The position numbers and the translations under genes are program-made. Below the pieces are notes generated by a model. The model had not been told where the DNA came from and searched no databases. It worked only from the letters and a program-made list of their open reading frames with translations. Below, in pieces: positions 33,833 to 41,704 of a DNA stretch of 60,446 nucleotides. This DNA is from Pseudomonas pudica (GTDB lineage Bacteria; Pseudomonadota; Gammaproteobacteria; Pseudomonadales; Pseudomonadaceae), in assembly GCF_015680405.1 (NCBI RefSeq), contig NZ_JADLJS010000035.1, positions 1 through 60,446 of the forward strand, read 5' to 3'. Positions within the stretch are counted from its first letter, which is position 1. Each line of letters begins with the position of its first letter.

Positions 33833-35167
33833 TTATCCTCGAATGGCCCAGAAGGCCAGGCTCAGGCCGGGGAACTCGCCGGCGACGTAGAAGGCAAAGC
33901 CACCGGAGTGTTGCAACTGCTTCCAATGCTCGCTGCCGCGGTCGAGCTCGAAGTAGGTGGAACCGGCATGGAACGGGATCTGGCGGGGCGCCACCGGCAA
34001 CGGCAACAGGCCGATGCCCGGCAGTTGCAGGTTGACCAGGTCGCGGATGTGCTCCACCGAGCCGATCTTGCTCTGCTGGCCAAAGCGGCTGCGCAGCGTC
34101 TCGCTGGGCACATCGGCACGCACCACCAGGACGAAACTGGCGCTGTCGAGCAAACTGCGGTCGGCAAGCATGCCAACGTGGATGCCGTAAGCCTTCTCGA
34201 CGATGGGGATGGCCACCGCCTTGCTGTCGATCAGCGTCGACAGGGCCTCGCGCAAGGCGGCCATCACTGGCGCGAAGGTCGCCGCCAGGTCGTCGTGCTG
34301 ATAGACCGGGAAGCTGTGCGGTCGGCGGCCATCGCGGGTGAAGGTGGCGAACTCGCCAGCCAGGGCCACCAGCTCGCTGTACAGCCGCTCGGGGTGCAGC
34401 GGGCTCAGCTGGTTGAGGTGCTCGACCAGCGGCTGGGCGCGGTTGACCAGTTGCAGCAGCATGAAGTCGGCAATCTCCGACGCCCCGCCATTGGCCGAGG
34501 CGACCACCCTGCCCGCCAGCGCTTCGCCACGCTGGTGCAACAGGCCCAGCAGCTCGCCGCAGAAACCGGACAGTTGTTGGCTGGCCGCCACGTCGAGTAC
34601 CGGCGGGATGTAGCTGTCATCCACCACCAGCGCGCGGTCGGCGCGCTTTTCGCGGATGCGCAGCATGCCGAGGGCGGCGTAGTCGCTCAGGCCGTCCTCG
34701 CTGCGCAGCAGGCGCAGGGCGCGGCTGCCGAGGGCCAGCGGGGCACGGTTCTCGAACGGCGCGTTGTCGTCACGCACTTCGCTGACTCGGCTGATGTAAC
34801 GGGCGCCAGCGAGGGCTTCGCCCTCGTCGACGGTGTCGCGGGCCCCTGCTCGCTTGAGTGGCAGCCCCAGGTGGACAACGCCATCGCGCAGATCGTCGGG
34901 CACTTCCAGCGGCGCGGGTGGCAGGTCGTCGCGGGGAATGTCGAACGGCGTGCCATCGGGCAGCAAGCCGCGGGCGCTGATAATCGCCACCTTGCCCTGG
35001 GCAAGCAGGCCCTGATCGAGCAGCAGCTCGGAGAACCCCCAGGCGGCCGCGTTCAGCGGCCGGTTGCGGGCGTCGACCAAGTGTTCGAGGTAGCGATCAT
35101 GCTGTTGGAAATGCTGGGTCGTGATGAACATGCCTTCCGACCACACCACGCGATTGTTCCAGGACAT
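33833..35167 (-). CDS. tssK: T6SS baseplate protein TssK
   Basis: TssK connects the baseplate to the TssJLM membrane complex and shares ancestry with phage receptor-binding proteins. The 444 residues start with the hallmark NRVVWSEGMFITTQHFQQHDR. Other family segments are WGFSELLLDQGLLAQGKV, LLQLVNRAQPLVEHLNQLSPLHPERLY and the C-terminal FELDRGSEHWKQLQHSGGFAFYVAGEFPGL. ATG 35167 is 15 bases downstream of tssJ. Confidence 0.96.
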   Translation of the reverse strand: MSWNNRVVWSEGMFITTQHFQQHDRYLEHLVDARNRPLNAAAWGFSELLLDQGLLAQGKVAIISARGLLPDGTPFDIPRDDLPPAPLEVPDDLRDGVVHLGLPLKRAGARDTVDEGEALAGARYISRVSEVRDDNAPFENRAPLALGSRALRLLRSEDGLSDYAALGMLRIREKRADRALVVDDSYIPPVLDVAASQQLSGFCGELLGLLHQRGEALAGRVVASANGGASEIADFMLLQLVNRAQPLVEHLNQLSPLHPERLYSELVALAGEFATFTRDGRRPHSFPVYQHDDLAATFAPVMAALREALSTLIDSKAVAIPIVEKAYGIHVGMLADRSLLDSASFVLVVRADVPSETLRSRFGQQSKIGSVEHIRDLVNLQLPGIGLLPLPVAPRQIPFHAGSTYFELDRGSEHWKQLQHSGGFAFYVAGEFPGLSLAFWAIRG

Positions 35168-35182
35168 GGGGACTCCGATTGC

Positions 35183-35680
35183 CTAGCGGGCAGGTTCAGG
35201 TTGTGGGGTGGCCACGGCGCTGCGCACGGCACGCACATCGAGGCTGATCTGATAGTCCCGCGGCGGCACCGGCAGCACGCTGCGCCACTGGGCCTGGTCG
35301 ATCTCGCGGTAACCGACCACCAGGCCGATGTGGCGAGTGGCAGGGTCGAGCGGACGCTCCACGCGCAACTGCCCGCCGGGTTGCAACAGCACTTCGTCCT
35401 GGTCGATCAGGTCGGCGCCGAGGGTGGCCTGGGCGCGCTCGGCCAGGGCGAAGTAGTCGGCGCGGGCAAATGCCGCGCTGTTCTTCAACTCGTACAGGCG
35501 CACCCGTACCGGCGCAGGCGTGCCGCCAGGGCCTGGGTTCAGCCCCTCGGCGGCACTGAAATACAGGGTCACGGCGGCGCTGTCCGGTGCACTGTCGGCA
35601 GCGGGGGCAACCGGCGAGTCCTTGCTGCAGGCGGCCAGCAGCACCAGGCTCAGGGCTGCGACCAGTCTTATTGCTTTCAT
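35183..35680 (-). CDS. tssJ: T6SS outer-membrane lipoprotein TssJ
   Basis: TssJ is the lipoprotein that caps the TssM complex at the outer membrane. The 165 residues have a lipoprotein signal with lipobox L15-A16-A17-C18 followed by Ser. The transthyretin-like fold motifs are present: LNPGPGGTPAPVRVRLYELKN, FARADYFALAERAQATLG, DEVLLQPG and the C-terminal HIGLVVGYREIDQAQWR. ATG 35680 has GAGG and AAGG just upstream. It lies 39 bases after the fha stop. Confidence 0.95.
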   Translation of the reverse strand: MKAIRLVAALSLVLLAACSKDSPVAPAADSAPDSAAVTLYFSAAEGLNPGPGGTPAPVRVRLYELKNSAAFARADYFALAERAQATLGADLIDQDEVLLQPGGQLRVERPLDPATRHIGLVVGYREIDQAQWRSVLPVPPRDYQISLDVRAVRSAVATPQPEPAR

Positions 35681-35719
35681 CCTTGTCCTCTTGACGTACC
35701 GTGGTCTTCCTGGGTGCGC

Positions 35720-37084
35720 TCAACTACGTTGCAAACGGTTGCTGTGGGCCTCGTAGGCGCGGCTGAATTCGCGGCCGAACAGTTCCTGGAAATCGTCTTC
35801 GGCTTCACGGGAGATCTGCCCGTAAAGCTCGGTGAACTGCTGCCAGCAGTGGGCCTGGCGCGAGCCACCGAACAACTTGGCCAGCCCAGCCGCAGGTGCC
35901 AGGCGCTGCTCCAGGCGCGCCGGCTGGAAACACGCAAGCAGGTGTTTGATGGCGGCCTGCACGCCCGCCATCACCGCCAGCTGGTGGGCGCGCACATCAT
36001 CGAAGCTTTCACGCACGGCCTGGTCCGGCGCCATGAACGCCTGGTTGCCGTGACGCAGCAACAGCAGCAACGCCTCGTCGGCATTTGGGGCGAACTTCAG
36101 CGGGTTGTTCTGCACCGGGGCGATGGTGGTCTGCTGCATGCGGAACTCGCCCTTCAGGCTGCTGCGTGCACGCAATACGTCGATCAGGCCCTCCACCATC
36201 AAGCGGTAGCTTTGGCCTATAGCCTCCATCTGCGCGGCGGCGTCGGCGGCGTCGATGCGCAAGTGCTCGACACCGGCGCCGCGCAGGAACGCCTGCAGCA
36301 ACGCATCGCTGCTTGCAGCTGGCGCAGGCGCAGCGGTGGGTGCTGCGACCGGAGCGCTCGCAGCCGGCTGTGCAGGCACTGCCGGAATGGCTGGCGCAGG
36401 CGGCGCAGTCGGGGTCTGTGCCGGTGCCGGTGCCGGTGCCGAGCCGAACAGGTTCCAGTCTTCCGGGATCATCTCCGGCGCAGCCGGTTCGACGGTCGGG
36501 GCAGGCACCGCCACGGGGGTTGGCGGGCGAAAGTCGTGCTGCTGAGCCGGCACATGGTCGGGCTGGCTGACCGGCGGCACACTCGAGGGGCCAAGGAAGT
36601 CGAACAGGTCAGGCAGCGTGTCGTGGTTCGAAGCGCCTTGCAGGAACGCAGCCGGCGCACCGGAAATCGGCGGGGCGGGAATGGCCGGGGCCGCCACCTG
36701 GTTGGCCATCAGCGCCTCGAAACTGTGTGCCTGGGGTTCGCCATCCAGGGTGCCGGGCAGGTTCGCGTCGATGCGCGCCTGTATCTCGTATTCCCCAATA
36801 CGGATAACTTCGCCATCCAGCAACGGCTCACTGTTACCGCGACGCAAGCGAATACCAGCACGAACTAATTCCACACCGTTCGTACTGTCATCGGTCAAAA
36901 AATATCGCCCGTCCTTGAACTGGATCACACAATGCCGGGCCGATACCAACCGCTCGGGGTCTGGAAGTACCCAGTCATTATCCGCCGCACGGCCAAGCGT
37001 GATGGCACCGGTTTCCAGCCGCATCTCCGGGCATTGCCCGGGAGTAATCTTGTGGTAACTAGTGATAGTTAGGCAAAGTGCCAT
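35720..37084 (-). CDS. fha1: T6SS FHA-domain scaffold Fha (TagH)
   Basis: Fha is the substrate of PpkA and its phosphorylation allows T6SS assembly. The 454-residue protein has an N-terminal FHA domain with the phosphothreonine-binding residues GR (31-32), SARH (48-51) and STNG (67-70). A long Pro/Ala-rich linker follows (about 120-265, runs of APAPA). A C-terminal TagH/VasC domain starts at about 270 (LLQAFLRGAGVEHLRID) and ends EFSRAYEAHSNRLQRS. ATG 37084 is chosen because GGAGG lies four bases upstream. It is the first gene of the leftward operon, and its leader carries four GGA motifs typical of RsmA targets. Confidence 0.93.
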   Translation of the reverse strand: MALCLTITSYHKITPGQCPEMRLETGAITLGRAADNDWVLPDPERLVSARHCVIQFKDGRYFLTDDSTNGVELVRAGIRLRRGNSEPLLDGEVIRIGEYEIQARIDANLPGTLDGEPQAHSFEALMANQVAAPAIPAPPISGAPAAFLQGASNHDTLPDLFDFLGPSSVPPVSQPDHVPAQQHDFRPPTPVAVPAPTVEPAAPEMIPEDWNLFGSAPAPAPAQTPTAPPAPAIPAVPAQPAASAPVAAPTAAPAPAASSDALLQAFLRGAGVEHLRIDAADAAAQMEAIGQSYRLMVEGLIDVLRARSSLKGEFRMQQTTIAPVQNNPLKFAPNADEALLLLLRHGNQAFMAPDQAVRESFDDVRAHQLAVMAGVQAAIKHLLACFQPARLEQRLAPAAGLAKLFGGSRQAHCWQQFTELYGQISREAEDDFQELFGREFSRAYEAHSNRLQRS

Positions 37085-37124
37085 CACGCCTCCATGCATC
37101 CATTTAAAACACCGATCCATCCAT
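37085..37124 (-). promoter_or_regulatory. Cluster of four ANGGAN motifs in the fha leader, candidate RsmA/CsrA target
   Basis: On the fha strand AUGGA occurs with its GGA at plus-strand positions 37120-37122, 37116-37118, 37099-37101 and 37091-37093; the last overlaps the ribosome site GGAGG. Three are AUGGAU and one AUGGAG, all fitting ANGGAN. RsmA is known to repress the P. aeruginosa H1-T6SS post-transcriptionally. No hairpin presentation is obvious for these copies. Confidence 0.55.
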
Positions 37125-37311
37125 TTGAGTTATTTTTCAACAGCCACTCAAATATGGCTGAACCCCTTGATTTACGGGGCTTCACGCCTGCAACCGAACA
37201 TACGACGGCTATTCAACGCTAACGCCGAGGTTAACTGAATGGAATCGGACGAGCGGTGCCCGGTTACTGCCAACGAATTCACAGCTGGCACTCGAGGGCG
37301 CGTAGCTTACC

Positions 37312-37340
37312 TTGACACGCGCGAATAAATAAACCATAAA
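37312..37340 (+). promoter_or_regulatory. Predicted sigma-70 promoter of the tssA operon
   Basis: TTGACA (37312-37317, perfect -35) and CATAAA (37335-37340) are 17 bases apart. Transcription would start near 37347, giving a leader of about 130 bases. The surrounding intergenic region (37125-37479) is AT-richer than the flanking genes and contains no gene; the leftward fha promoter must lie in it but is not obvious. Confidence 0.65.
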
Positions 37341-37387
37341 TGCGCAACTTCGAAGTGCCAAAATAATATCACCATGATATCACCCCG

Positions 37388-37472
37388 GCACTCTTTGGAA
37401 AGTTTGTGCGCCAGTTCACATTTGCAACTTCGCACAACAACACGCCCTCACCAAGGGCCGATATGGAGATCG
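37388..37472 (+). promoter_or_regulatory. Two GGA hairpins in the tssA leader, one over the ribosome site (RsmA/CsrA-like)
   Basis: Hairpin 2 is CGAT (37459-37462), loop ATGGAG, ATCG (37469-37472): an exact ANGGAN hexaloop on a 4-bp stem, the canonical RsmA/CsrA site, with its GGAG being the tssA Shine-Dalgarno. Hairpin 1 is GCAC (37388-37391) with GTGC (37406-37409) enclosing CTT-TGGA-AAG. Two such sites at about 70-base spacing could be bridged by one RsmA dimer (inference). Confidence 0.65.
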
Positions 37473-37479
37473 AATTCTG

Positions 37480-38517
37480 GTGAATGCATCGCCGCTGCTC
37501 GCCGCTGTTTCCGCTGACTTCCCCTGCGGCGATGACTTGGAATATGACGCCGAGTTTCTGCAACTGGAACGTGACGCCCAGGGCCGCCCCGAGCGCGTCA
37601 TGGGCGACGCCGTCCAGCCTGCCGAGCCACCGCAGTGGCGCGATATCGAGCAGGCAAGCACGGCCTTGCTGCAACGCAGCAAAGACCTGCGCATCACCCA
37701 TTTCCTGCTTCAGGCCAACCTGGCCCTGCACGGCCTCCCAGGGCTTGCCGCCAGCCTGGAACTGATCCGCGATCTGCTCGGCGAGTACTGGCTGCACCTG
37801 CACCCGCAACTGGACGCCGCCGACGACAATGACCCCACGGTACGGGTCAACGCCCTGGCCGGCCTGGCCTGCGACACCAACATCGCGCTGCTGCGTGACG
37901 CGGTACTGGTGCGCTCGCGTGCCTTCGGCCCGGTTACCCTGCGCGCGGCGCTGCACGCCGCAGGCGTTCAGCATTTCGCCAGCGAACAGCTCAGCGCCGA
38001 GGAACTGGCCGCCGCCCTGCGTGATGCCGCCCCCGAGCAGCTGCAGCAATGCCAAGAAGCGCTACAGCTGGCCCGCGAGGCCGTGGACGCCATCGAGAGC
38101 CGAGTCAACGACCAGGTCGGGTCGGCCAGCGGTATCGACTTGTCAGCCTTGCGCCAGCCGCTGCGCCTGGTGCAGCAGGTACTGGCTGACTACTGCCCCG
38201 ACGGTGCGGGCCCTGCCCCGCAAGCCGGTGACACGCCGGCTGCGGAGCGCGATGACGAACAGCAGGCGACCGCCAGCGCCGGCCCCGGCACACGGCCGGC
38301 TGCCCGCCCCGGCGAAGTCAACAGCCGCGAAGACGTGCAGCAGAGCCTTGACCGCCTGTTGCAGTACTACGCCCGCCACGAACCATCAAGCCCACTGCCG
38401 GTACTGCTACACCGGGCGAAGAAGCTGGTCCATGCCGATTTCGCAACCATTGTGCGCGACCTGATCCCCGATGGCTGGTCGCAATTCGAGAACCTGCGCG
38501 GCCCCGAGGACAACTGA
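37480..38517 (+). CDS. tssA: T6SS baseplate/sheath-assembly protein TssA
   Basis: TssA primes baseplate assembly and sheath polymerisation. The 345-residue protein has the N-terminal ImpA domain (SADFPCGDDLEYDAEFLQLE, QWRDIEQASTALLQRSKDLRI, LLGEYWLHLHPQLD, TVRVNALAGL). An Ala/Gly-rich linker follows (about 245-280), then a C-terminal VasJ-like end (SREDVQQSLDRLLQYYARHEPSSPLPVLLHRAKKLV, FATIVRDLIPDGWSQFENLRG). The start is GTG 37480; the Shine-Dalgarno GGAG is 11 bases upstream and sits in the loop of a candidate RsmA hairpin. It is the first gene of the rightward operon. Confidence 0.93.
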   Translation: MNASPLLAAVSADFPCGDDLEYDAEFLQLERDAQGRPERVMGDAVQPAEPPQWRDIEQASTALLQRSKDLRITHFLLQANLALHGLPGLAASLELIRDLLGEYWLHLHPQLDAADDNDPTVRVNALAGLACDTNIALLRDAVLVRSRAFGPVTLRAALHAAGVQHFASEQLSAEELAAALRDAAPEQLQQCQEALQLAREAVDAIESRVNDQVGSASGIDLSALRQPLRLVQQVLADYCPDGAGPAPQAGDTPAAERDDEQQATASAGPGTRPAARPGEVNSREDVQQSLDRLLQYYARHEPSSPLPVLLHRAKKLVHADFATIVRDLIPDGWSQFENLRGPEDN

Positions 38518-38589
38518 CGTCCTCGGCCCGCATCAACACCGACGCCCGCAACGAACAGCGCCGCCGTACCGGCGACCAGGAGGAACAAC

Positions 38590-39105
38590 GTGGCGAAAGA
38601 CAGCTCCCAGAAATTCATCGCGCGCAACCGTGCGCCGCGGGTGCAGATCGAATATGACGTCGAGCTCTACGGCGCCGAGAAGAAAGTCCAGTTGCCGTTC
38701 GTCATGGGCGTGCTGTCGGACCTTGCCGGCAAGCCGGCCGAGCCGCTGCCAGCGGTGGCCGAGCGCAAGTTCCTGGAAATCGACGTCGACAACTTCGACT
38801 CGCGCCTGAAGGCGATGAAGCCACGCGTGGCCTTCAACGTGCCCAACGAACTGACCGGCGAAGGCAACCTGAGCCTGGACATCACCTTCGAGAGCATGGA
38901 CGACTTCAGCCCGGCCGCCGTGGCACGCAAGGTCGACGCCCTCAACCAGCTGCTCGAGGCCCGCACCCAACTGGCCAACCTGCTGACCTACATGGACGGC
39001 AAGACCGGTGCCGAGGACATCATCCTCAAGGCCATCAAGGACCCGGCCCTGCTGCAAGCCCTGGCCAGCGCACCGAAACCCGTCGACAACGAGCCCAAGG
39101 CCTGA
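38590..39105 (+). CDS. tssB: T6SS contractile sheath small subunit TssB
   Basis: TssB (VipA) pairs with TssC to form the contractile sheath. The 171 residues include the N-terminal RVQIEYDVELYGAEKKVQLPFVMGVLSDL, the ERKFLEIDVDNF and MKPRVAFNVPNEL motifs, DDFSPAAVARKV, and a C-terminal helix that interacts with TssC. The start is GTG 38590, preceded by a strong AGGAGGAA. It follows tssA after 72 bases and precedes tssC by 11. Confidence 0.96.
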   Translation: MAKDSSQKFIARNRAPRVQIEYDVELYGAEKKVQLPFVMGVLSDLAGKPAEPLPAVAERKFLEIDVDNFDSRLKAMKPRVAFNVPNELTGEGNLSLDITFESMDDFSPAAVARKVDALNQLLEARTQLANLLTYMDGKTGAEDIILKAIKDPALLQALASAPKPVDNEPKA

Positions 39106-39116
39106 GGAGACAGCCC

Positions 39117-40613
39117 ATGAACGATCCATTGCGCGACGCCCAGGCCCAGCCGGAAGCTGCCACCCAGGACCCGAGCGAGTTCGCCGCCCTGCTGCTGCAG
39201 GAATTCAAGCCCAAGACCGAACGTGCCAAGGAAGCGGTGGAAAGCGCCGTGCGTACCTTGGCCGAGCAGGCCCTGGCGCAGACCAGCCTGGTGTCCAACG
39301 ATGCCATTGGCTCGATCGAGCAGATCATTGCCGCCATCGACGCCAAGCTGACCGCACAGGTCAACCAGATCATCCATCACAACGACTTCCAGCAGCTGGA
39401 AAGCGCCTGGCGTGGCCTGCACTACCTGGTCAACAACACCGAGAGCGACGAGCAGCTGAAGATCCGCGTGCTCAACGTCTCGAAGACCGAGCTGCACAAG
39501 ACCTTGAAGAAATTCAAGGGCACCGCCTGGGACCAGAGCCCGGTGTTCAAGAAGCTGTACGAAGAAGAGTACGGCCAGTTCGGCGGCGAACCTTATGGCT
39601 GCCTGGTCGGCGACTACTACTTCGACCAGTCGCCACCCGACGTCGAGCTGCTGGGCGAGATGTCGAAGATCTGCGCCTCGATGCACGCGCCGTTCATTGC
39701 CGCCGCTTCGCCGACCGTGATGGGCATGGGCTCCTGGCAGGAACTGAGCAACCCGCGCGACCTGACCAAGATTTTCACCACCCCGGAATACGCTGGCTGG
39801 CGCTCGCTGCGTGAGTCCGAAGACTCGCGCTACATCGGCCTGACCATGCCGCGCTTCCTGGCGCGTCTGCCTTATGGCGCAAAGACCGACCCGGTCGAGG
39901 CGTTTGCCTTCGAAGAAGACACCGACGGCGCCGACAGCAGCAAGTACACCTGGGCCAACGCCGCCTATGCCATGGCCGTGAACATCAACCGCTCGTTCAA
40001 GTACTACGGCTGGTGCTCGCGCATTCGTGGCGTTGAGTCGGGTGGCGAAGTACAGGGCCTGCCGGCGCACACTTTCCCCACCGACGACGGTGGCGTGGAC
40101 ATGAAGTGCCCGACCGAAATCGCCATTTCCGACCGCCGCGAAGCGGAACTGGCCAAGAACGGGTTCATGCCGCTGTTGCACAAGAAGAACACCGACTTCG
40201 CTGCCTTCATTGGTGCCCAGTCGCTGCAGAAGCCGGCCGAGTACGACGACCCGGACGCCACCGCCAACGCCAACCTGGCCGCGCGCCTGCCGTACCTGTT
40301 CGCCACCTGCCGCTTCGCTCACTACCTCAAGTGCATCGTTCGCGACAAGATCGGCTCGTTCAAGGAAAAGGACGAGATGCAGCGCTGGCTGCAGGACTGG
40401 ATCCTCAACTACGTCGACGGCGACCCGGCGCACTCCACCGAGACCACCAAGGCCCAGCACCCGCTGGCAGCGGCCGAGGTTGTGGTCGAGGACGTCGAAG
40501 GCAACCCGGGTTACTACAACTCGCGCTTCTACCTGCGCCCGCACTATCAGCTCGAAGGGCTGACCGTGTCGCTGCGCCTGGTATCGAAGCTGCCTTCGGC
40601 CAAAGGGGCCTGA
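39117..40613 (+). CDS. tssC: T6SS contractile sheath large subunit TssC
   Basis: TssC (VipB) of 498 residues. Family motifs are LESAWRGLHYLVNNTE, EEEYGQFGGEPYGCLVGDYYF, LMSKICASMHAPFIAAASP-like segments, WRSLRESEDSRYIGLTMPRFLARLPYG and the C-terminal GNPGYYNSRFYLRPHYQLEGLTVSLRLVS. ATG 39117 has TGAGGAGA upstream. The stop codon lies inside the first of the 20-bp palindromic repeats that separate tssC from hcp. Confidence 0.97.
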   Translation: MNDPLRDAQAQPEAATQDPSEFAALLLQEFKPKTERAKEAVESAVRTLAEQALAQTSLVSNDAIGSIEQIIAAIDAKLTAQVNQIIHHNDFQQLESAWRGLHYLVNNTESDEQLKIRVLNVSKTELHKTLKKFKGTAWDQSPVFKKLYEEEYGQFGGEPYGCLVGDYYFDQSPPDVELLGEMSKICASMHAPFIAAASPTVMGMGSWQELSNPRDLTKIFTTPEYAGWRSLRESEDSRYIGLTMPRFLARLPYGAKTDPVEAFAFEEDTDGADSSKYTWANAAYAMAVNINRSFKYYGWCSRIRGVESGGEVQGLPAHTFPTDDGGVDMKCPTEIAISDRREAELAKNGFMPLLHKKNTDFAAFIGAQSLQKPAEYDDPDATANANLAARLPYLFATCRFAHYLKCIVRDKIGSFKEKDEMQRWLQDWILNYVDGDPAHSTETTKAQHPLAAAEVVVEDVEGNPGYYNSRFYLRPHYQLEGLTVSLRLVSKLPSAKGA

Positions 40614-40660
40614 CAGCCCCGGGGGCTGCCTGACAGCCCCGGGGGCTGCCTGACAGCCCC
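40609..40660. repeat. 20-bp palindromic tandem repeat between tssC and hcp
   Basis: The unit GCCTGACAGCCCCGGGGGCT occurs at 40609-40628 and 40629-40648, with a 12-base partial third copy to 40660. Each unit contains CAGCCCC-GGGGGCTG, which folds as a hairpin. The first copy includes the tssC stop codon. The remaining gap to the hcp ribosome site has no gene. Confidence 0.9.
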
Positions 40661-40704
40661 AACTGCACCCAACCGCCAACCTGACATGTAATACCGAGGA
40701 CACC

Positions 40705-41193
40705 ATGGCTGTAGATATTTTCATCAAGATCGGCGACATCAAGGGCGAGTCCCACGACAAGGCCCACAAGGACGAAATCGACGTGCTCAACTGGAGCTGG
40801 GGCATGTCCCAGTCCGGCAACATGCACATGGGCAGCGGCGGCGGCTCGGGCAAGGTCAACATCCAGGACCTGTCGATCACCAAGTACATCGACAAGTCCA
40901 GCCCTAACCTGATGGCCCACTGCTCCAGCGGCAAGCACATCGACAAGGTCAAGCTGACCGTGCGCAAGGCCGGGGGCGAGAGCCAGGTCGAGTACCTGAT
41001 CATCAACCTTGAAGAAGTCATCATCAGCTCGCTGAGCACCGGTGGCTCGGGCAGCGACGACCGCCTGACCGAGCACGTGACCTTGAACTTCGCCAAGGTC
41101 ACCGTCGACTATCAGCCGCAGAAAGCCGACGGCACCAAGGAAGGCGGCCCGATCAAGTACGGCTGGAACATCCGCTCCAACGTCAAGATCTGA
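40705..41193 (+). CDS. hcp: T6SS inner-tube protein Hcp
   Basis: Hcp forms hexameric rings stacked into the inner tube, and it is also a chaperone for small effectors such as amidases. The 162-residue protein is close to P. aeruginosa Hcp1: AVDIFIKIGDIKGESHDKAHKDEI, VLNWSWGMSQSG, IQDLSITKYIDKSSPNL, HIDKVKLTVRKAG and the C-terminal KYGWNIRSNVKI. ATG 40705 has GAGGA upstream. It is flanked by palindromic repeats before and a strong hairpin after. Confidence 0.97.
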   Translation: MAVDIFIKIGDIKGESHDKAHKDEIDVLNWSWGMSQSGNMHMGSGGGSGKVNIQDLSITKYIDKSSPNLMAHCSSGKHIDKVKLTVRKAGGESQVEYLIINLEEVIISSLSTGGSGSDDRLTEHVTLNFAKVTVDYQPQKADGTKEGGPIKYGWNIRSNVKI

Positions 41194-41199
41194 CCGACC

Positions 41200-41230
41200 G
41201 CGCCCGCGCCGCCTTGGCTGGCGCGGGCGC
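41200..41230 (+). terminator. Strong GC hairpin after hcp, attenuator or RNA stabiliser
   Basis: GCGCCCGCGCC (41200-41210) pairs perfectly with GGCGCGGGCGC (41220-41230) around a nine-base loop, starting six bases after the hcp stop. CTTCCCCC follows rather than a T-run. It could leave a stable hcp-ended RNA while allowing read-through to the effector gene. Confidence 0.65.
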
Positions 41231-41263
41231 CTTCCCCCACCTCACCCGCTCACGGTGAACCCC

Positions 41264-41704
41264 ATGGCCAAGCCTTCTTTCATCAACCTCTGGAATGCCT
41301 ACCCGACCGACTCCTCGCCTTGCGACGGCGGCTGGGACAACCAGTGCGCCATTCGCATGAGCATCGCGCTCAACGGCGAGCACACCATCAAGGTGAACGC
41401 CGGTACCTACAGCGAACCACGTTGTGCCCATGGCCATGCGCGGGGTGCCGAGTCGCTGGCCAACTGGCTGTGGAAGCACCATCTCGGCGCCCCGCTGCAA
41501 CTGAGCGGCAGCGCAAGCGACCGCCTCAAGCTCGGCGAAAAGCGCGGCATCATCTTCTTCAAGGACTGCTTCGCCCGTGCCGGGCAGGCATTCGAAAACC
41601 GTACCGGCGATCACATCGACCTGTGGGACAGAGGCCGGGTCACAGGCTATTTCGCCGACCAGGCCCATCGTTCCAAGGCCGTCTGGTTCTGGGAGCTGAA
41701 ATGA
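41264..41704 (+). CDS. tae4: T6SS amidase effector, Tae4 family
   Basis: Tae4 enzymes are NlpC/P60-like DL-endopeptidases that cut peptidoglycan cross-bridges after T6SS delivery into a rival's periplasm. The 146-residue protein has the family layout: PSFINLWNAYP at 4-14, catalytic Cys28 in NQCAIRMSIAL, and His117/Asp119 in GDHIDLWDRG. There is no signal peptide, as expected for a secreted T6SS cargo. ATG 41264 is listed; GTG 41255 in frame is possible and neither has a strong ribosome site. Its stop overlaps the next gene's ATG. It sits directly behind hcp, which fits Hcp-dependent loading of small amidases. Confidence 0.9.
   Translation: MAKPSFINLWNAYPTDSSPCDGGWDNQCAIRMSIALNGEHTIKVNAGTYSEPRCAHGHARGAESLANWLWKHHLGAPLQLSGSASDRLKLGEKRGIIFFKDCFARAGQAFENRTGDHIDLWDRGRVTGYFADQAHRSKAVWFWELK

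Noticed and set aside
33359..36868. Very long plus-strand open frame (over 1100 codons) antisense to tssL, tssK, tssJ and fha
   Set aside because: It is a shadow of high-GC codon bias on the opposite strand. The minus-strand genes have clear T6SS families, ribosome sites and operon spacing, whereas the antisense translation is low-complexity His/Gln/Arg-rich.
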